DNA of 64,000 nucleotides. It comes from Pontixanthobacter aestiaquae (GTDB taxonomy: Bacteria > Pseudomonadota > Alphaproteobacteria > Sphingomonadales > Sphingomonadaceae). This document shows positions 33,853 to 42,716 of this stretch, one piece after another; the stretch's first letter is position 1; every line of letters starts with the position of its first letter. A program made the position numbers and the translations under genes. Location of the stretch: positions 2,737,001 to 2,801,000 of the forward strand of contig NZ_WTYZ01000001.1 of NCBI RefSeq assembly GCF_009827455.1. The letters run 5' to 3'. The notes below the pieces were generated by a model. It saw only the letters and a list, made by a program, of their open reading frames with translations. It was not told where the DNA came from and made no database searches.

Positions 33853-35880
33853 TTAGCGTTTCGGATGCCAACGGCGTTTGCTGCCAATTGGCGAGTGGTC
33901 AGTGGCATCGGCACTATTGCGTCTGCGTAACGAACCGTCGGAGCATTTCTCGGTCGCGTAACTCGCGAACTCGCCCAGAACCATCAGCACCGCTGCGCCA
34001 AGGCCGATGAAATTGTCATCATCATGATTGGAGGCTGCAGTCGAATTGCCATCATCATTCGGATCCAGCACCGCTCGCCAAAACCAATAGGCGGAGGTCC
34101 ACCAATCGACGACATAGACCATCGGTAGCAGCGCAATCTCTTCGGTTCGCATGAAATCGTCGATGTTCTTGAAGCCGCGTTCTTTCGCTTGCTTGGCAAC
34201 CACCCAGAATTTCGCCGCATAGGCAAACGGCATTAACGCCTGCTTGGCCGCACGCAATGCCGGGTCGCCATAGGTTGTATGCTTGACCAAATCGATGGGC
34301 ATACCCGGTGCCCTCCCCGTCCGTTTGGCCGCAAAATCCTGTACGGCTTTCGCCGCCAGAACACCGCTCTCAACCGCGCCTTCGATAGTCGCCATATCGA
34401 CATTGCTGCGGCACAGATCGCCAGCGAAAAAGATGCCCGGCAAGGTCTCCGGATAGGCGGTCTGCGGACGCCACCCCCAGCTGCCGACATCGTTTAGGAA
34501 GAGCGTGTAATCTTCGTTTGATCGGGCGTAGGTATTGGCCCAATCGACATCGCAATTCGGATCTCCCCACTTGGTACCAATATCGATGTCGGGATAATAT
34601 TTGGACAGCTCCTGCAGCATCGCCCAGCCCCATTCGGGCGTTTCCGTTCCCGGTAGAGCTTCGCCATCCGATGCCGCCAGAACGAGCGCCGCTTTTCCGT
34701 CGAACTGCTCGGCAGGCCACAGCTTCGAAATATCGAGCACCGACAGGCCATATTGTGCGCCCGCTAGCCCAATATTCTGCGGCGGAAATTCTGGCAGATC
34801 GATTTTCAGATAGAGATCAATCACCGGGATCGCGATTGCTTTCAAACGGCGCAATTGTGCGAGCGAAGGTTCGCGATCGAGCAGCCGTTGACCGGGAAGG
34901 TTCCTGGCTTCACTCGAGACGAGATCATTCAAGACTTTGCCCGGAGCAGCGAGAATGACAGAGTCGAATTGCCCGCTCTTTGCGGCACCTTTCGCTCCGG
35001 CTTTGGACCACCGCAATGCGGGTTTGCCATCGACCATCCGTACAGACGAAACCGGCGTTTCCCGATGAATGGTCGCGCCGCCTTTCACGAGCAGTTCTTC
35101 AATCGGAGCGATGATCTTGTCGTTCAAGCTGCCCTTCAACATATGCGCAAACGGCGCATTGTCGGGGAAAGTCAGCGTATGGCGGACGAAATCCTGATAG
35201 GTCACAGCTGCGGTTCGCTCGCTCTGGATCGACCAGATTACTTGCAGCATGTAATTGACCATCTCGGCGACATCCTCTGTCGCGTAGCCGCCCGAATGGA
35301 GGAACCCGTTCACGTCCAGCTTGTCGAGCTGTCCTGCGCCAGTCCGCCCCATCGGTGCACTGGCGATGTCGAGCGAAGTGTAGCCGGTCAGCAGCATCTC
35401 TGCCGGCGACAACAGCCCTGACTTCAAATTCGCAACAATGGCATCAAGCGAAGTCGGGTTGAGCAGGTCAATGTAATCGCTTGCGCCTCGCGCCAGCATT
35501 TTTACACCAGGGCGCGGATCGAAATTGCCCGAGCGACTGAAGCCAAGCTCGTTTTCGTATAAGTCCCAAAAATTCACATACCAGGACGGAAACATATGCG
35601 GGTACACATCATGCTCGATGCCGCGGATATTGGTGGATGACAGATTCCCGCCAAGCCGCTCTTTCGCTTCGAAAACTGTGACATCGAAACCGGCTTTCTG
35701 CAGTTTTACGGCTGCCGCGAGCCCCGAGATACCGCCCCCGACAATGGCGACGGTCCTGCCAACTGACTGATTCGACTTCGCCCTGCTGGGAGCCTTCTTC
35801 GCGCGCGCTTTCGGTGCGACCTTCGCTTTGGATTTCACAGGCGCTTTGCGTTTGGCTTTTGTCTTGGTCGGCGTTTTCAC
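33853..35880 (-). CDS. FAD-dependent amine-oxidase/desaturase-like protein
   Basis: 675 residues, much longer than the usual ~450-500. The GTG start overlaps the upstream gene's stop (GTGA). Residues about 2-42 are a lysine/alanine/proline-rich tail. The FAD-binding Rossmann motif VAIVGGGISGLAAAVKLQKAGFDVTVFEAKERLGGNL follows at about 44-80. The C-terminal flavin contact is PGIFFAGDLCRSNVDMATIEGAVESG. The fold is that of phytoene desaturases, hydroxysqualene dehydroxylases and amine oxidases. A C-terminal extension of about 140 residues has hydrophobic aromatic segments. Its neighbours suggest an isoprenoid substrate. Confidence 0.87.
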   Translation of the reverse strand: MKTPTKTKAKRKAPVKSKAKVAPKARAKKAPSRAKSNQSVGRTVAIVGGGISGLAAAVKLQKAGFDVTVFEAKERLGGNLSSTNIRGIEHDVYPHMFPSWYVNFWDLYENELGFSRSGNFDPRPGVKMLARGASDYIDLLNPTSLDAIVANLKSGLLSPAEMLLTGYTSLDIASAPMGRTGAGQLDKLDVNGFLHSGGYATEDVAEMVNYMLQVIWSIQSERTAAVTYQDFVRHTLTFPDNAPFAHMLKGSLNDKIIAPIEELLVKGGATIHRETPVSSVRMVDGKPALRWSKAGAKGAAKSGQFDSVILAAPGKVLNDLVSSEARNLPGQRLLDREPSLAQLRRLKAIAIPVIDLYLKIDLPEFPPQNIGLAGAQYGLSVLDISKLWPAEQFDGKAALVLAASDGEALPGTETPEWGWAMLQELSKYYPDIDIGTKWGDPNCDVDWANTYARSNEDYTLFLNDVGSWGWRPQTAYPETLPGIFFAGDLCRSNVDMATIEGAVESGVLAAKAVQDFAAKRTGRAPGMPIDLVKHTTYGDPALRAAKQALMPFAYAAKFWVVAKQAKERGFKNIDDFMRTEEIALLPMVYVVDWWTSAYWFWRAVLDPNDDGNSTAASNHDDDNFIGLGAAVLMVLGEFASYATEKCSDGSLRRRNSADATDHSPIGSKRRWHPKR

Positions 35881-37373
35881 AAGCCAGTCTCCGTTTCAAA
35901 AGGTCCCTTGAGGCGGGGATTCTCGCGCTGGGTGAAGGATGGTCCCAGCTTGCTGGCCGCGCGGACAATATCGGCCAGCCATGACATGTGCCATTCGCGG
36001 TCGTCTTGCACAGATGCGCTCCATGCTTTCTGCCACAGATTCCAGTCACAGACGAACCCATCGAGCGGCATTCCGCGCCCGGCAACCAAATCTTGCATCG
36101 CGCCTGCGCCGCCCTGTGCGATATGCTTTGCAATACCTGCCCAAATCTGTGCCGCCATTGCAGCAGGTTGGACGTTGCATCCGCCGAAACCCGTGCCCGA
36201 AACGCGCGCAAACTCGCAATCGGTCTGGGCGCGTTCGAACCCCTGCTTGGTCATGCTCAGGAAGAAATCGCCGAAATGCCGGTTGCGCATCATTGTGGCG
36301 TAGAAGCTGAGATAGAGCATGCCGTGATCGAAATAGGACCGGAAATCATGCTCGTAACGCGCAAAATCCGCCTCTCCGAAACGCCCTTTCTCAAGGCATT
36401 GCGCAATCGTCCGCGATCCGATGATCGAGGATTCCATGCCCTGCGTAATCCCCTCTGCGGTCATCGGATCGACGAAAGCGCCTGCGTCTCCCACCAGCAA
36501 TCCGCCAGCAAAGTGATTGCGGACGATTCCGCCATACATATGCACCGCCCCGCCAAGCGGCTTGGTCATCATGGTGGCATTGGCGCATCCGGGGTGACGA
36601 TATTTCAGCCGGTCCATGCTTTCGCGGAAACATTGCTGGACCGAAATATCGAACCGCTCGCACGTCTCGCTAAGCATTCCCATTCCGGCATTGGCACGGC
36701 CCCCGCCAGTCGGGAACACCCAGCCGTAACCGGGATAATGATCCTCGTCGAACCAGATGCAGGCTTCCTCCTCATCCATCTCGACCCCTTCAAGATAGAC
36801 CCGCTGCGAGACACCGATATGGCGCTTGTCGTCGCGGCGCAGACCAAAGGCGTTACCGACGACTGATTGCACGCCGTCTGCACCCACAACCACCGGCGCA
36901 ACCAGCTCGCCTGTGCCATTCGTGGTTTTCGTTTCAACGTAAACCAATCCGTCTTCGCGCCGGACAGATTTCGCCGAAGTGCCGAAAAAGACTGTCGCGC
37001 CGGTCTTGGCTGCATTCTCCAGCAGAGCATGATCGAGTTGATCGCGCGGAATGATGTGGCCATGCGGCGGCATCCCAGCTTCGCCTTCGTAATAGGCCAC
37101 GGCATTCTGATAGGCGATATGGGGGCCATAATAGGCCCGCACCCTGTCGATCGCAGGCCGGCTGGACAGTCCCAGAGCATCAGCACACCCCATCCGGTCA
37201 ATGATACGCAAGCCCGCAGGCTCGACAAAATCACCGCAGACCTTTTCACGCGGGAAAACGCTCCGTTCGATCACCGCAACATCGATGCCGCGCTTCGCAA
37301 GCGCCCACGCCATTGCCGCACCCGACGGGCCGCCACCTACAACGATGACATCAAATTTGCCCGAAGCCTTCAT
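35877..37373 (-). CDS. Geranylgeranyl-reductase-like FAD oxidoreductase
   Basis: 498 residues. FAD-binding GGGPSGAAMAWALAKRGIDV (residues ~12-31), a substrate loop FPREKVCGDFVEPAG, the second motif VVGADGVQSVVG and LLVGDAGAFVDPMTAEGITQGMESS place it in the geranylgeranyl reductase/para-hydroxybenzoate hydroxylase-like superfamily. GGRs saturate isoprenoid double bonds. Cys in the KVCGD loop is typical of this subgroup. It is the first gene of the run, and its stop overlaps the next start. Confidence 0.87.
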   Translation of the reverse strand: MKASGKFDVIVVGGGPSGAAMAWALAKRGIDVAVIERSVFPREKVCGDFVEPAGLRIIDRMGCADALGLSSRPAIDRVRAYYGPHIAYQNAVAYYEGEAGMPPHGHIIPRDQLDHALLENAAKTGATVFFGTSAKSVRREDGLVYVETKTTNGTGELVAPVVVGADGVQSVVGNAFGLRRDDKRHIGVSQRVYLEGVEMDEEEACIWFDEDHYPGYGWVFPTGGGRANAGMGMLSETCERFDISVQQCFRESMDRLKYRHPGCANATMMTKPLGGAVHMYGGIVRNHFAGGLLVGDAGAFVDPMTAEGITQGMESSIIGSRTIAQCLEKGRFGEADFARYEHDFRSYFDHGMLYLSFYATMMRNRHFGDFFLSMTKQGFERAQTDCEFARVSGTGFGGCNVQPAAMAAQIWAGIAKHIAQGGAGAMQDLVAGRGMPLDGFVCDWNLWQKAWSASVQDDREWHMSWLADIVRAASKLGPSFTQRENPRLKGPFETETGL

Positions 37374-37619
37374 TCATTTCCCCACTCGGCAGTTGTACTG
37401 TCGAAATTTTTTACATTGCTGACTTGGCGGCACGGCTAATGCAAGTGTTAGCAGCCATGATTGCCAACTTTATTTGGGGGGAAGTCTGAAGTGCGGCCAT
37501 GGCGCGCGCTCGGTAATGTATGCAAAGACCCGCACATGCCGCGCTGGTCAATCGCAGAACTGTTTGGCACAAGGGCGGCAGAGATTTGCAGATAAATTGC
37601 AAACGGGGGAGGCAAACGC
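37374..37619. other. Divergent intergenic region before the lyase
   Basis: Separates the geranylgeranyl-reductase-like gene from the lyase gene, so it should hold both promoters. Nothing else is recognised in it. The strong Shine-Dalgarno GGGGGAGG (37605-37612) lies seven bases before the ATC at 37620 that appears to open the lyase frame. Confidence 0.5.
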
Positions 37620-39020
37620 ATCATAAACGTCGCTAATGTAATTCGCCTCTGCGTCGGCGCGCTTGCGCTGCTTCTGTCTGGCCCCGCAATCGCATCAACC
37701 TGTTCAAGCCGCGAAGTTGCTGATCTTTTTGCTTATGAAGCGCGTACCCAGACTGTGCTCGATATCGAGGCAGCCATGGCCCGCGCGCAAGCAGAACATG
37801 GCCACATACCGAAAAGCGCGGCTGAAGAGATCACTCGCCAAGCACGCGCGGAGCTGGTCACCGAAGCGGATTTTTCGGAAGAGTACAGCACGGTCCGTCA
37901 CCGGATGGTTGCGCTGCTGAATGTTTGGCGGCGAAGCCTGTCGGCCGAAGCTTCGCAATATGTCCATTACGGCGCTACCACGGTCGATATATACGACACC
38001 GCCACGATCATGCAGATCAATGCGAGCATCGAGAATATCGACGCATGCTTGGCTGGAGCGATTGACGCAATGTCCGAACTGGCACTTGCGCATAAATCAA
38101 CCGTGATGATCGGACGCACTCTGGGCCAACATGCGCAGCCGATTACTTTCGGCAAAAAGGTCAGCGTGTGGATCGGAGAATATGACCGTCACCGTGACAG
38201 GCTGAGCGACTTGCGGGAACGGGTCATGCGCTCTGCAATCTTGAAAGGAGCGGTCGGCGATTATTCAGGCCTCGGTCCGAAGGCCATAGCCATCGAAAAG
38301 AGCTTTGCGCGCGAGTTGGGCTTTGCCAAACCTTATACTGCCGATTGGCACGGCACCCGCGATGTGATCGCCGAATACGGAATGGTGCTAAGCCTGATTG
38401 CCAAGACCCACGCACGGATCGGGCAGGAGATTTTCCTGCTCCAATCGACCGATATTGGCGAAGTGCGCGAGAGCCTGCCCGAAGACGTCGTCGGCAGCAG
38501 CTCAATGCCGCATAAGCGCAACCCGATTGTGCCCGAGCGGCTAATCCATGCGGGGCGAACTATCCCCCGTCTCGCGGAAGTGCTTGGCGATGATCAGGTG
38601 AATTTCTACGAGCGTGACAACACCTCGCGACTTTCACCGATTGTCGAAGACATTTCCGTCCAGTCAGCCACAGCAGCACGTTCACTGACTCGCCTGATTG
38701 GTAGCTTGGAAGTCGATGCCGAAGCGATGCGCCGTAATATTGACCGCACATCAGGCTATGCCATGTCGCAGCGCGTCGCCTTCGCGTTGGCCGAGCATAT
38801 GCCGCGCACCGAAGCAGAAGCACTGGTGAAACAGATCATCCGTTTCTCGGCGGAGCAAGGGATCGATTTCGAGGAAGCGCTGAACACGGCCACTGAAGTG
38901 AATATGTATTTGCACCCAACTGACATTACCGCCTTGCTTGATCCGACACAGCTTGATCAACAAGCAATCGCACAAGTTGAAGCCGTGGTTGCAGACGCCG
39001 CGCCTAAGCCAACAGAGTAA
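37620..39020 (+). CDS. Exported lyase of the adenylosuccinate lyase/fumarase superfamily
   Basis: About 466 residues if it starts at the non-standard ATC at 37620. The first conventional in-frame start is the GTG at 37755, but the frame is open back to 37596 and encodes family residues (STCSSREVADLFAYEARTQT) and, before them, a signal peptide (LCVGALALLLSGPAIA). Superfamily motifs are HYGATTVDIYDTA, GRTLGQHAQPITFG and GSSSMPHKRNP. The usual catalytic His of region 2 (THG) is Leu, as in carboxymuconate cycloisomerases, where it is Trp. It may cleave a C-N or C-O bond releasing fumarate. It is followed eight bases later by an SLC13 transporter gene. The start codon is uncertain; an ATG-to-ATC change or sequence error is possible. 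Confidence 0.72.
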   Translation: MINVANVIRLCVGALALLLSGPAIASTCSSREVADLFAYEARTQTVLDIEAAMARAQAEHGHIPKSAAEEITRQARAELVTEADFSEEYSTVRHRMVALLNVWRRSLSAEASQYVHYGATTVDIYDTATIMQINASIENIDACLAGAIDAMSELALAHKSTVMIGRTLGQHAQPITFGKKVSVWIGEYDRHRDRLSDLRERVMRSAILKGAVGDYSGLGPKAIAIEKSFARELGFAKPYTADWHGTRDVIAEYGMVLSLIAKTHARIGQEIFLLQSTDIGEVRESLPEDVVGSSSMPHKRNPIVPERLIHAGRTIPRLAEVLGDDQVNFYERDNTSRLSPIVEDISVQSATAARSLTRLIGSLEVDAEAMRRNIDRTSGYAMSQRVAFALAEHMPRTEAEALVKQIIRFSAEQGIDFEEALNTATEVNMYLHPTDITALLDPTQLDQQAIAQVEAVVADAAPKPTE

Positions 39021-39028
39021 GGAATTTT

Positions 39029-40618
39029 ATGTCCGATCCAATCCGGCAGCAGGGCGAGTATGAGGACTATCCAACCTCTGACGAAGAGTCGGGCCGTTCC
39101 GCCGGAATGATCTGGGCGCTGCGGGGAGCCGGACCTTTAGCTGCTTTTCTGGTCTGGTTGGCGATGGGCAGCTCGCCAGATCTCTCCACCGATGCCCGCT
39201 GGGTTGCTGCCATCGGCACGTTGATGGCGATCTGGTGGATCAGCGAAGCCATCCCATTGGCCGCCACATCGTTGCTGCCGATTGTGCTGATTCCTGCACT
39301 TACTGACCGCACCGTCGGTGAGACGACCGCGCCCTATGCCAGCTCAATCGTTTTTCTGTTCTTAGGCGGCTTTCTGATCGCGATTGCGATGGAGAAATGG
39401 AATCTCCACCGCCGGGTTGCGTTGCTGACATTGAAACAAGTCGGGGTGGCCCCGCGCCGGATTGTTCTGGGCATGATGATCGCGACCGGCTTCCTGTCGA
39501 TGTGGGTTTCCAATACTGCGACGACGTTGATGATGTTGCCGATTGGTTTTTCGGTATTGGCCCTCGTGACCGGCAAAATGCGCGCTGGCGGCCCCAATGT
39601 TTCGGGCGAAGTGGCCGCGCATAGTGACGAGCCACTCGATCCCAATATCGCGCGTTTCGGAACCTGCCTGGTGTTGGCGATTGCTTGGTCGGCCAGCATG
39701 GGCGGCCTCGGTACATTACTGGGTAGCCCGCCCAATGCGATTATCGCGGGTTATGCTGCGGACGAGCTGGGCCGCGATATCGGATTTCTCGAATGGATGC
39801 TCCTCGGCTTCCCGCTTGCTGTAACATTCATCATCATCGGCTGGTTGCTAATGACGCGCGTGCTCTATCGTTTCGACATTGATGAAATCCCGGGCGGCGA
39901 GAAAATGATCCAAGGCGAAATCGCCAAATTGGGCAAACTCAGCCAAGGTGAGAAGATGGTCGCGCTGGTCTTTGGCGGAGCCGCATTCATGTGGGTCGTT
40001 CCCGGCCTGCTCGCCACCATCCCGGGCATTAGCGCCCGGTTCGGCTGGCTCGGCGAACTCAACGATACCGCGATCGCCATCGCCGCTGGCCTAGCTATGT
40101 TCATCCTGCCCGGTAAAGGCCGCAAGGATATGGTGCTCAACTGGAAAGATGCCGAAGATGGATTGCCGTGGGGCGTTTTGCTGCTGTTCGGCGGCGGCCT
40201 CAGCCTTGCCAGCGCTGTTGCATCGACCGGGCTCGACGGCTGGTTTGGCCAGCAAGTGACCGGCCTTGCTGCACTGCCGGTGATCCTGATTATCGCCAGC
40301 GTCGTGACGCTGGTACTGTTCCTGACCGAAGTGACCAGCAACACCGCGACTGCCGCCACCTTCATCCCGATTTTGGGCGGGGTTGCTGTTGGCATTGGCA
40401 TGGATCCGATGACGTTGCTGATCCCCGCAGCTTTCGCAGCCACCTGCGCGTTCATGCTGCCAGTCGGGACACCGCCCAATGCGATTGTGTTCAGCACCGG
40501 CAGAGTGACCATTGCGCAGATGGCGCGCGGCGGGCTTGTGCTCAACATCGTCGGCGTGATGCTGATTACGCTGTTCGTCTATGCGCTGGGCGGTTGGGCG
40601 CTCGGCCTCGTCCTTTAA
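39029..40618 (+). CDS. SLC13/DASS-family sodium:dicarboxylate symporter
   Basis: 529 residues, roughly 11-13 membrane helices. Both SNT signatures of the divalent-anion:sodium symporter family are present (VSNTATTLMM and TSNTATAATF), as is the C-terminal GTPPNAIVFSTG motif. It imports succinate, fumarate, malate or related dianions (sulfate is less likely) with sodium. A TAAGGAATTTT ribosome site lies eight bases after the lyase stop. The likely operon partner is the upstream exported lyase. Confidence 0.92.
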   Translation: MSDPIRQQGEYEDYPTSDEESGRSAGMIWALRGAGPLAAFLVWLAMGSSPDLSTDARWVAAIGTLMAIWWISEAIPLAATSLLPIVLIPALTDRTVGETTAPYASSIVFLFLGGFLIAIAMEKWNLHRRVALLTLKQVGVAPRRIVLGMMIATGFLSMWVSNTATTLMMLPIGFSVLALVTGKMRAGGPNVSGEVAAHSDEPLDPNIARFGTCLVLAIAWSASMGGLGTLLGSPPNAIIAGYAADELGRDIGFLEWMLLGFPLAVTFIIIGWLLMTRVLYRFDIDEIPGGEKMIQGEIAKLGKLSQGEKMVALVFGGAAFMWVVPGLLATIPGISARFGWLGELNDTAIAIAAGLAMFILPGKGRKDMVLNWKDAEDGLPWGVLLLFGGGLSLASAVASTGLDGWFGQQVTGLAALPVILIIASVVTLVLFLTEVTSNTATAATFIPILGGVAVGIGMDPMTLLIPAAFAATCAFMLPVGTPPNAIVFSTGRVTIAQMARGGLVLNIVGVMLITLFVYALGGWALGLVL

Positions 40619-40699
40619 CACAGTGGACTAACATGCAGCGAGTATTCATAGAGCGCTGCCTACCCAACACCATTCCGCACAGCTAATCCGGAGCACATA

Positions 40700-42289
40700 A
40701 TGGCTGATAGCCCCGCAGCAACACCCGCGCCAAAGCGTAACGCCTTCACACGGTTTCTGGACGGGGTGGAATGGCTGGGGAATTTGCTGCCCCATCCGGT
40801 GACCCTCTTTGCCCTGCTCGCAATCGGCATCGTGTTCCTGTCCGGGCTGTTTGGCTATCTGGAAGTGGCCGTTCCCGATCCGCGTCCTGCCGGAGCGAAA
40901 GGCGTTGCCGAAGACGGGATGATCCGCGCTGTCAGCCTGATGGACGGCGACGGTGTGCGGCGGATATTTACAGGATTGGTTGGCAATTTCACCGGGTTTG
41001 CCCCGCTGGGCGTGGTGCTGGTTGCCATGCTGGGTGTGGGCGTGGCGGAGAAATCCGGCCTGCTGTCGGCGGCAGTGCGCAGCATGGTCCTGGGTGCGCC
41101 GAAGCACCTGGTGACGGTCGCGATTGTCTTTGCCGGCATCGTTTCCAACACTGCATCCGAAGTCGGCTATGTGGTTCTTATCCCGCTCGCCGCTGCGATC
41201 TTCTATGCTCTGGGCAGGCACCCGCTGGCCGGCATGGCTGCCGCATTTGCGGGTGTGTCTGGCGGCTATAGCGCGAACCTGCTGATCGGCACGATTGACC
41301 CGCTCCTCGCCGGTATCACGCAGGAAGCCGCGCGGCTGCTCGATCCCGATTATATAGTGGTAGCGACGGCCAATTGGTATTTCATGGTCGCCTCGACCTT
41401 CCTCATCACGCTCGTCGGTTCGCTGGTCACGATTTATATAGTCGAGCCGAAACTGGGCGAATATGATGCCTCGCGCGCAGACCCAACCGTGCTCGACGAT
41501 TCCATGATGAACCAGATCACCGACGGCGAGCGTAAAGGTCTGCGCTGGGCAGGCATCGCGTTGATCGGTGTGCTGGCGCTGATGGCGCTGACGCTGCTGC
41601 CCGAATGGGGTGTGCTACGAAATCCCGAGACTGGCGACCGGATCAATGCGCCCTTCTTCAAAGGGTTTGTGGTGTGGATTCTGATCTTCTTTATCGCGAC
41701 CGGTTACGCCTATGGCCGCGCCGCAGGGACGATGAAGTCCGACCGCGATGTGATTGATGCGATGGCCGCAGCGCTATCCTCTCTCGGACTGTATATCGTG
41801 CTGGTATTCTTCGCAGCGCAGTTTGTGGCGTTCTTCGGCTGGACCAATCTGGGCGCAATCACTGCAGTGACCGGCGCGACATTCTTGCAAGAGACCGGAC
41901 TGACCGGCCCGGCGCTGTTCTTCCTGTTCATTCTGGTGTGTGCGGTGATCAATCTGTCGCTCGGCTCGGCATCTGCGCAATGGGCTGTGACGGCTCCGAT
42001 CTTCGTGCCGATGCTGATGCTGATCGGATATTCGCCAGAGGTTATTCAGGCGGCCTACCGGATCGGCGATTCCACCACCAATATCATCACCCCGATGATG
42101 AGTTATTTCGGTCTGATCCTGGCCTGGGCAACGCGCTATGACAAGAATTTGGGAGTCGGCACGCTGATCGCAATGATGCTGCCCTACACGATCTTCTTCC
42201 TGACGCTGTGGTCGCTGTTCTTCTTCTTGTGGACCTTTGTGCTGGGTATCCCAGTGGGACCGGGATCACCGACATATTACACGAGTTAA
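40700..42289 (+). CDS. AbgT-family transporter
   Basis: 529 residues with 11-13 hydrophobic segments. The AbgT signature is recognisable: GVEWLGNLLPHPVTLF at the start, then GVSGGYSANLLIGTIDPLLAGIT, NLSLGSASAQWAVTAPIFVPM and DSTTNIITPMMSYFGL. The family includes E. coli AbgT, which takes up p-aminobenzoyl-glutamate, and proton-driven sulfonamide exporters such as MtrF. Direction and substrate are not visible. It lies 81 bases downstream of the SLC13 gene, with a GGAG ribosome site. Confidence 0.92.
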   Translation: MADSPAATPAPKRNAFTRFLDGVEWLGNLLPHPVTLFALLAIGIVFLSGLFGYLEVAVPDPRPAGAKGVAEDGMIRAVSLMDGDGVRRIFTGLVGNFTGFAPLGVVLVAMLGVGVAEKSGLLSAAVRSMVLGAPKHLVTVAIVFAGIVSNTASEVGYVVLIPLAAAIFYALGRHPLAGMAAAFAGVSGGYSANLLIGTIDPLLAGITQEAARLLDPDYIVVATANWYFMVASTFLITLVGSLVTIYIVEPKLGEYDASRADPTVLDDSMMNQITDGERKGLRWAGIALIGVLALMALTLLPEWGVLRNPETGDRINAPFFKGFVVWILIFFIATGYAYGRAAGTMKSDRDVIDAMAAALSSLGLYIVLVFFAAQFVAFFGWTNLGAITAVTGATFLQETGLTGPALFFLFILVCAVINLSLGSASAQWAVTAPIFVPMLMLIGYSPEVIQAAYRIGDSTTNIITPMMSYFGLILAWATRYDKNLGVGTLIAMMLPYTIFFLTLWSLFFFLWTFVLGIPVGPGSPTYYTS

Positions 42290-42716
42290 GGCTTGGCGCG
42301 GAGGCTGAGCTAGGAAAATCGGAGTGGCAGGCCATCTGCCCCACCATATCGTTTGATTGATGGTTCCTGCGACCTCAGCGAGTCGACTTTGCTTCGGCCT
42401 CAACAGCGGAGACGCCAGAAAATGGTGCTAAGAGAAAAAGGTGGTGAATGGCGCAGTCCGGACCTAACCAGTCTCGCCGTGAATTTCCCTGTTTAACAGG
42501 GAATTTACAGGGAATTTACAGGGAATCTGGTGTTTTTCGGTCTTGCTGACTACTAAATCCATCCCTGTAAGCCGCAGAAATGCGTGGGTTTGCACTCAAT
42601 TTCCCTGCCGAAATAACAGGGAATTTGACGTCATCGAACAGGGAATGGAATTGAGCTTAACAGGGAACGCCAACTCGCTTTCAGGGAAGCTTTGCGCAAG
42701 AAACTGAACCGGCAAA
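42290..42716. other. Gene-free repeat-bearing region, 427 bases
   Basis: No coding sequence is apparent. The first ~190 bases show nothing recognisable. The rest holds the CAGGGAA repeat cluster at 42485-42688. It lies between the AbgT gene and the stop of the ImmA/IrrE-like gene, at the edge of the accessory block. Confidence 0.6.
42485..42688. repeat. Cluster of CAGGGAA repeats
   Basis: Forward ACAGGGAA at 42496, 42507, 42518, 42616, 42638 and 42660, plus TCAGGGAA at 42681. Reverse copies TTCCCTGT at 42485 and TTCCCTGC at 42601, and a near-copy ATCCCTGT at 42561. The first three forward copies form an exact 11-base tandem (ACAGGGAATTT). With the reverse copy at 42485 they make a perfect 9-bp inverted repeat, TTCCCTGTT-T-AACAGGGAA. 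Such clusters could be recombinase arm sites, replication-type iterons or operator arrays. No recombinase gene is in the window. Confidence 0.8.

Noticed and set aside
42485..42688. CRISPR array
   Set aside because: The repeats are only 8-11 bases, occur in both orientations and have irregular spacing; no cas genes are present.
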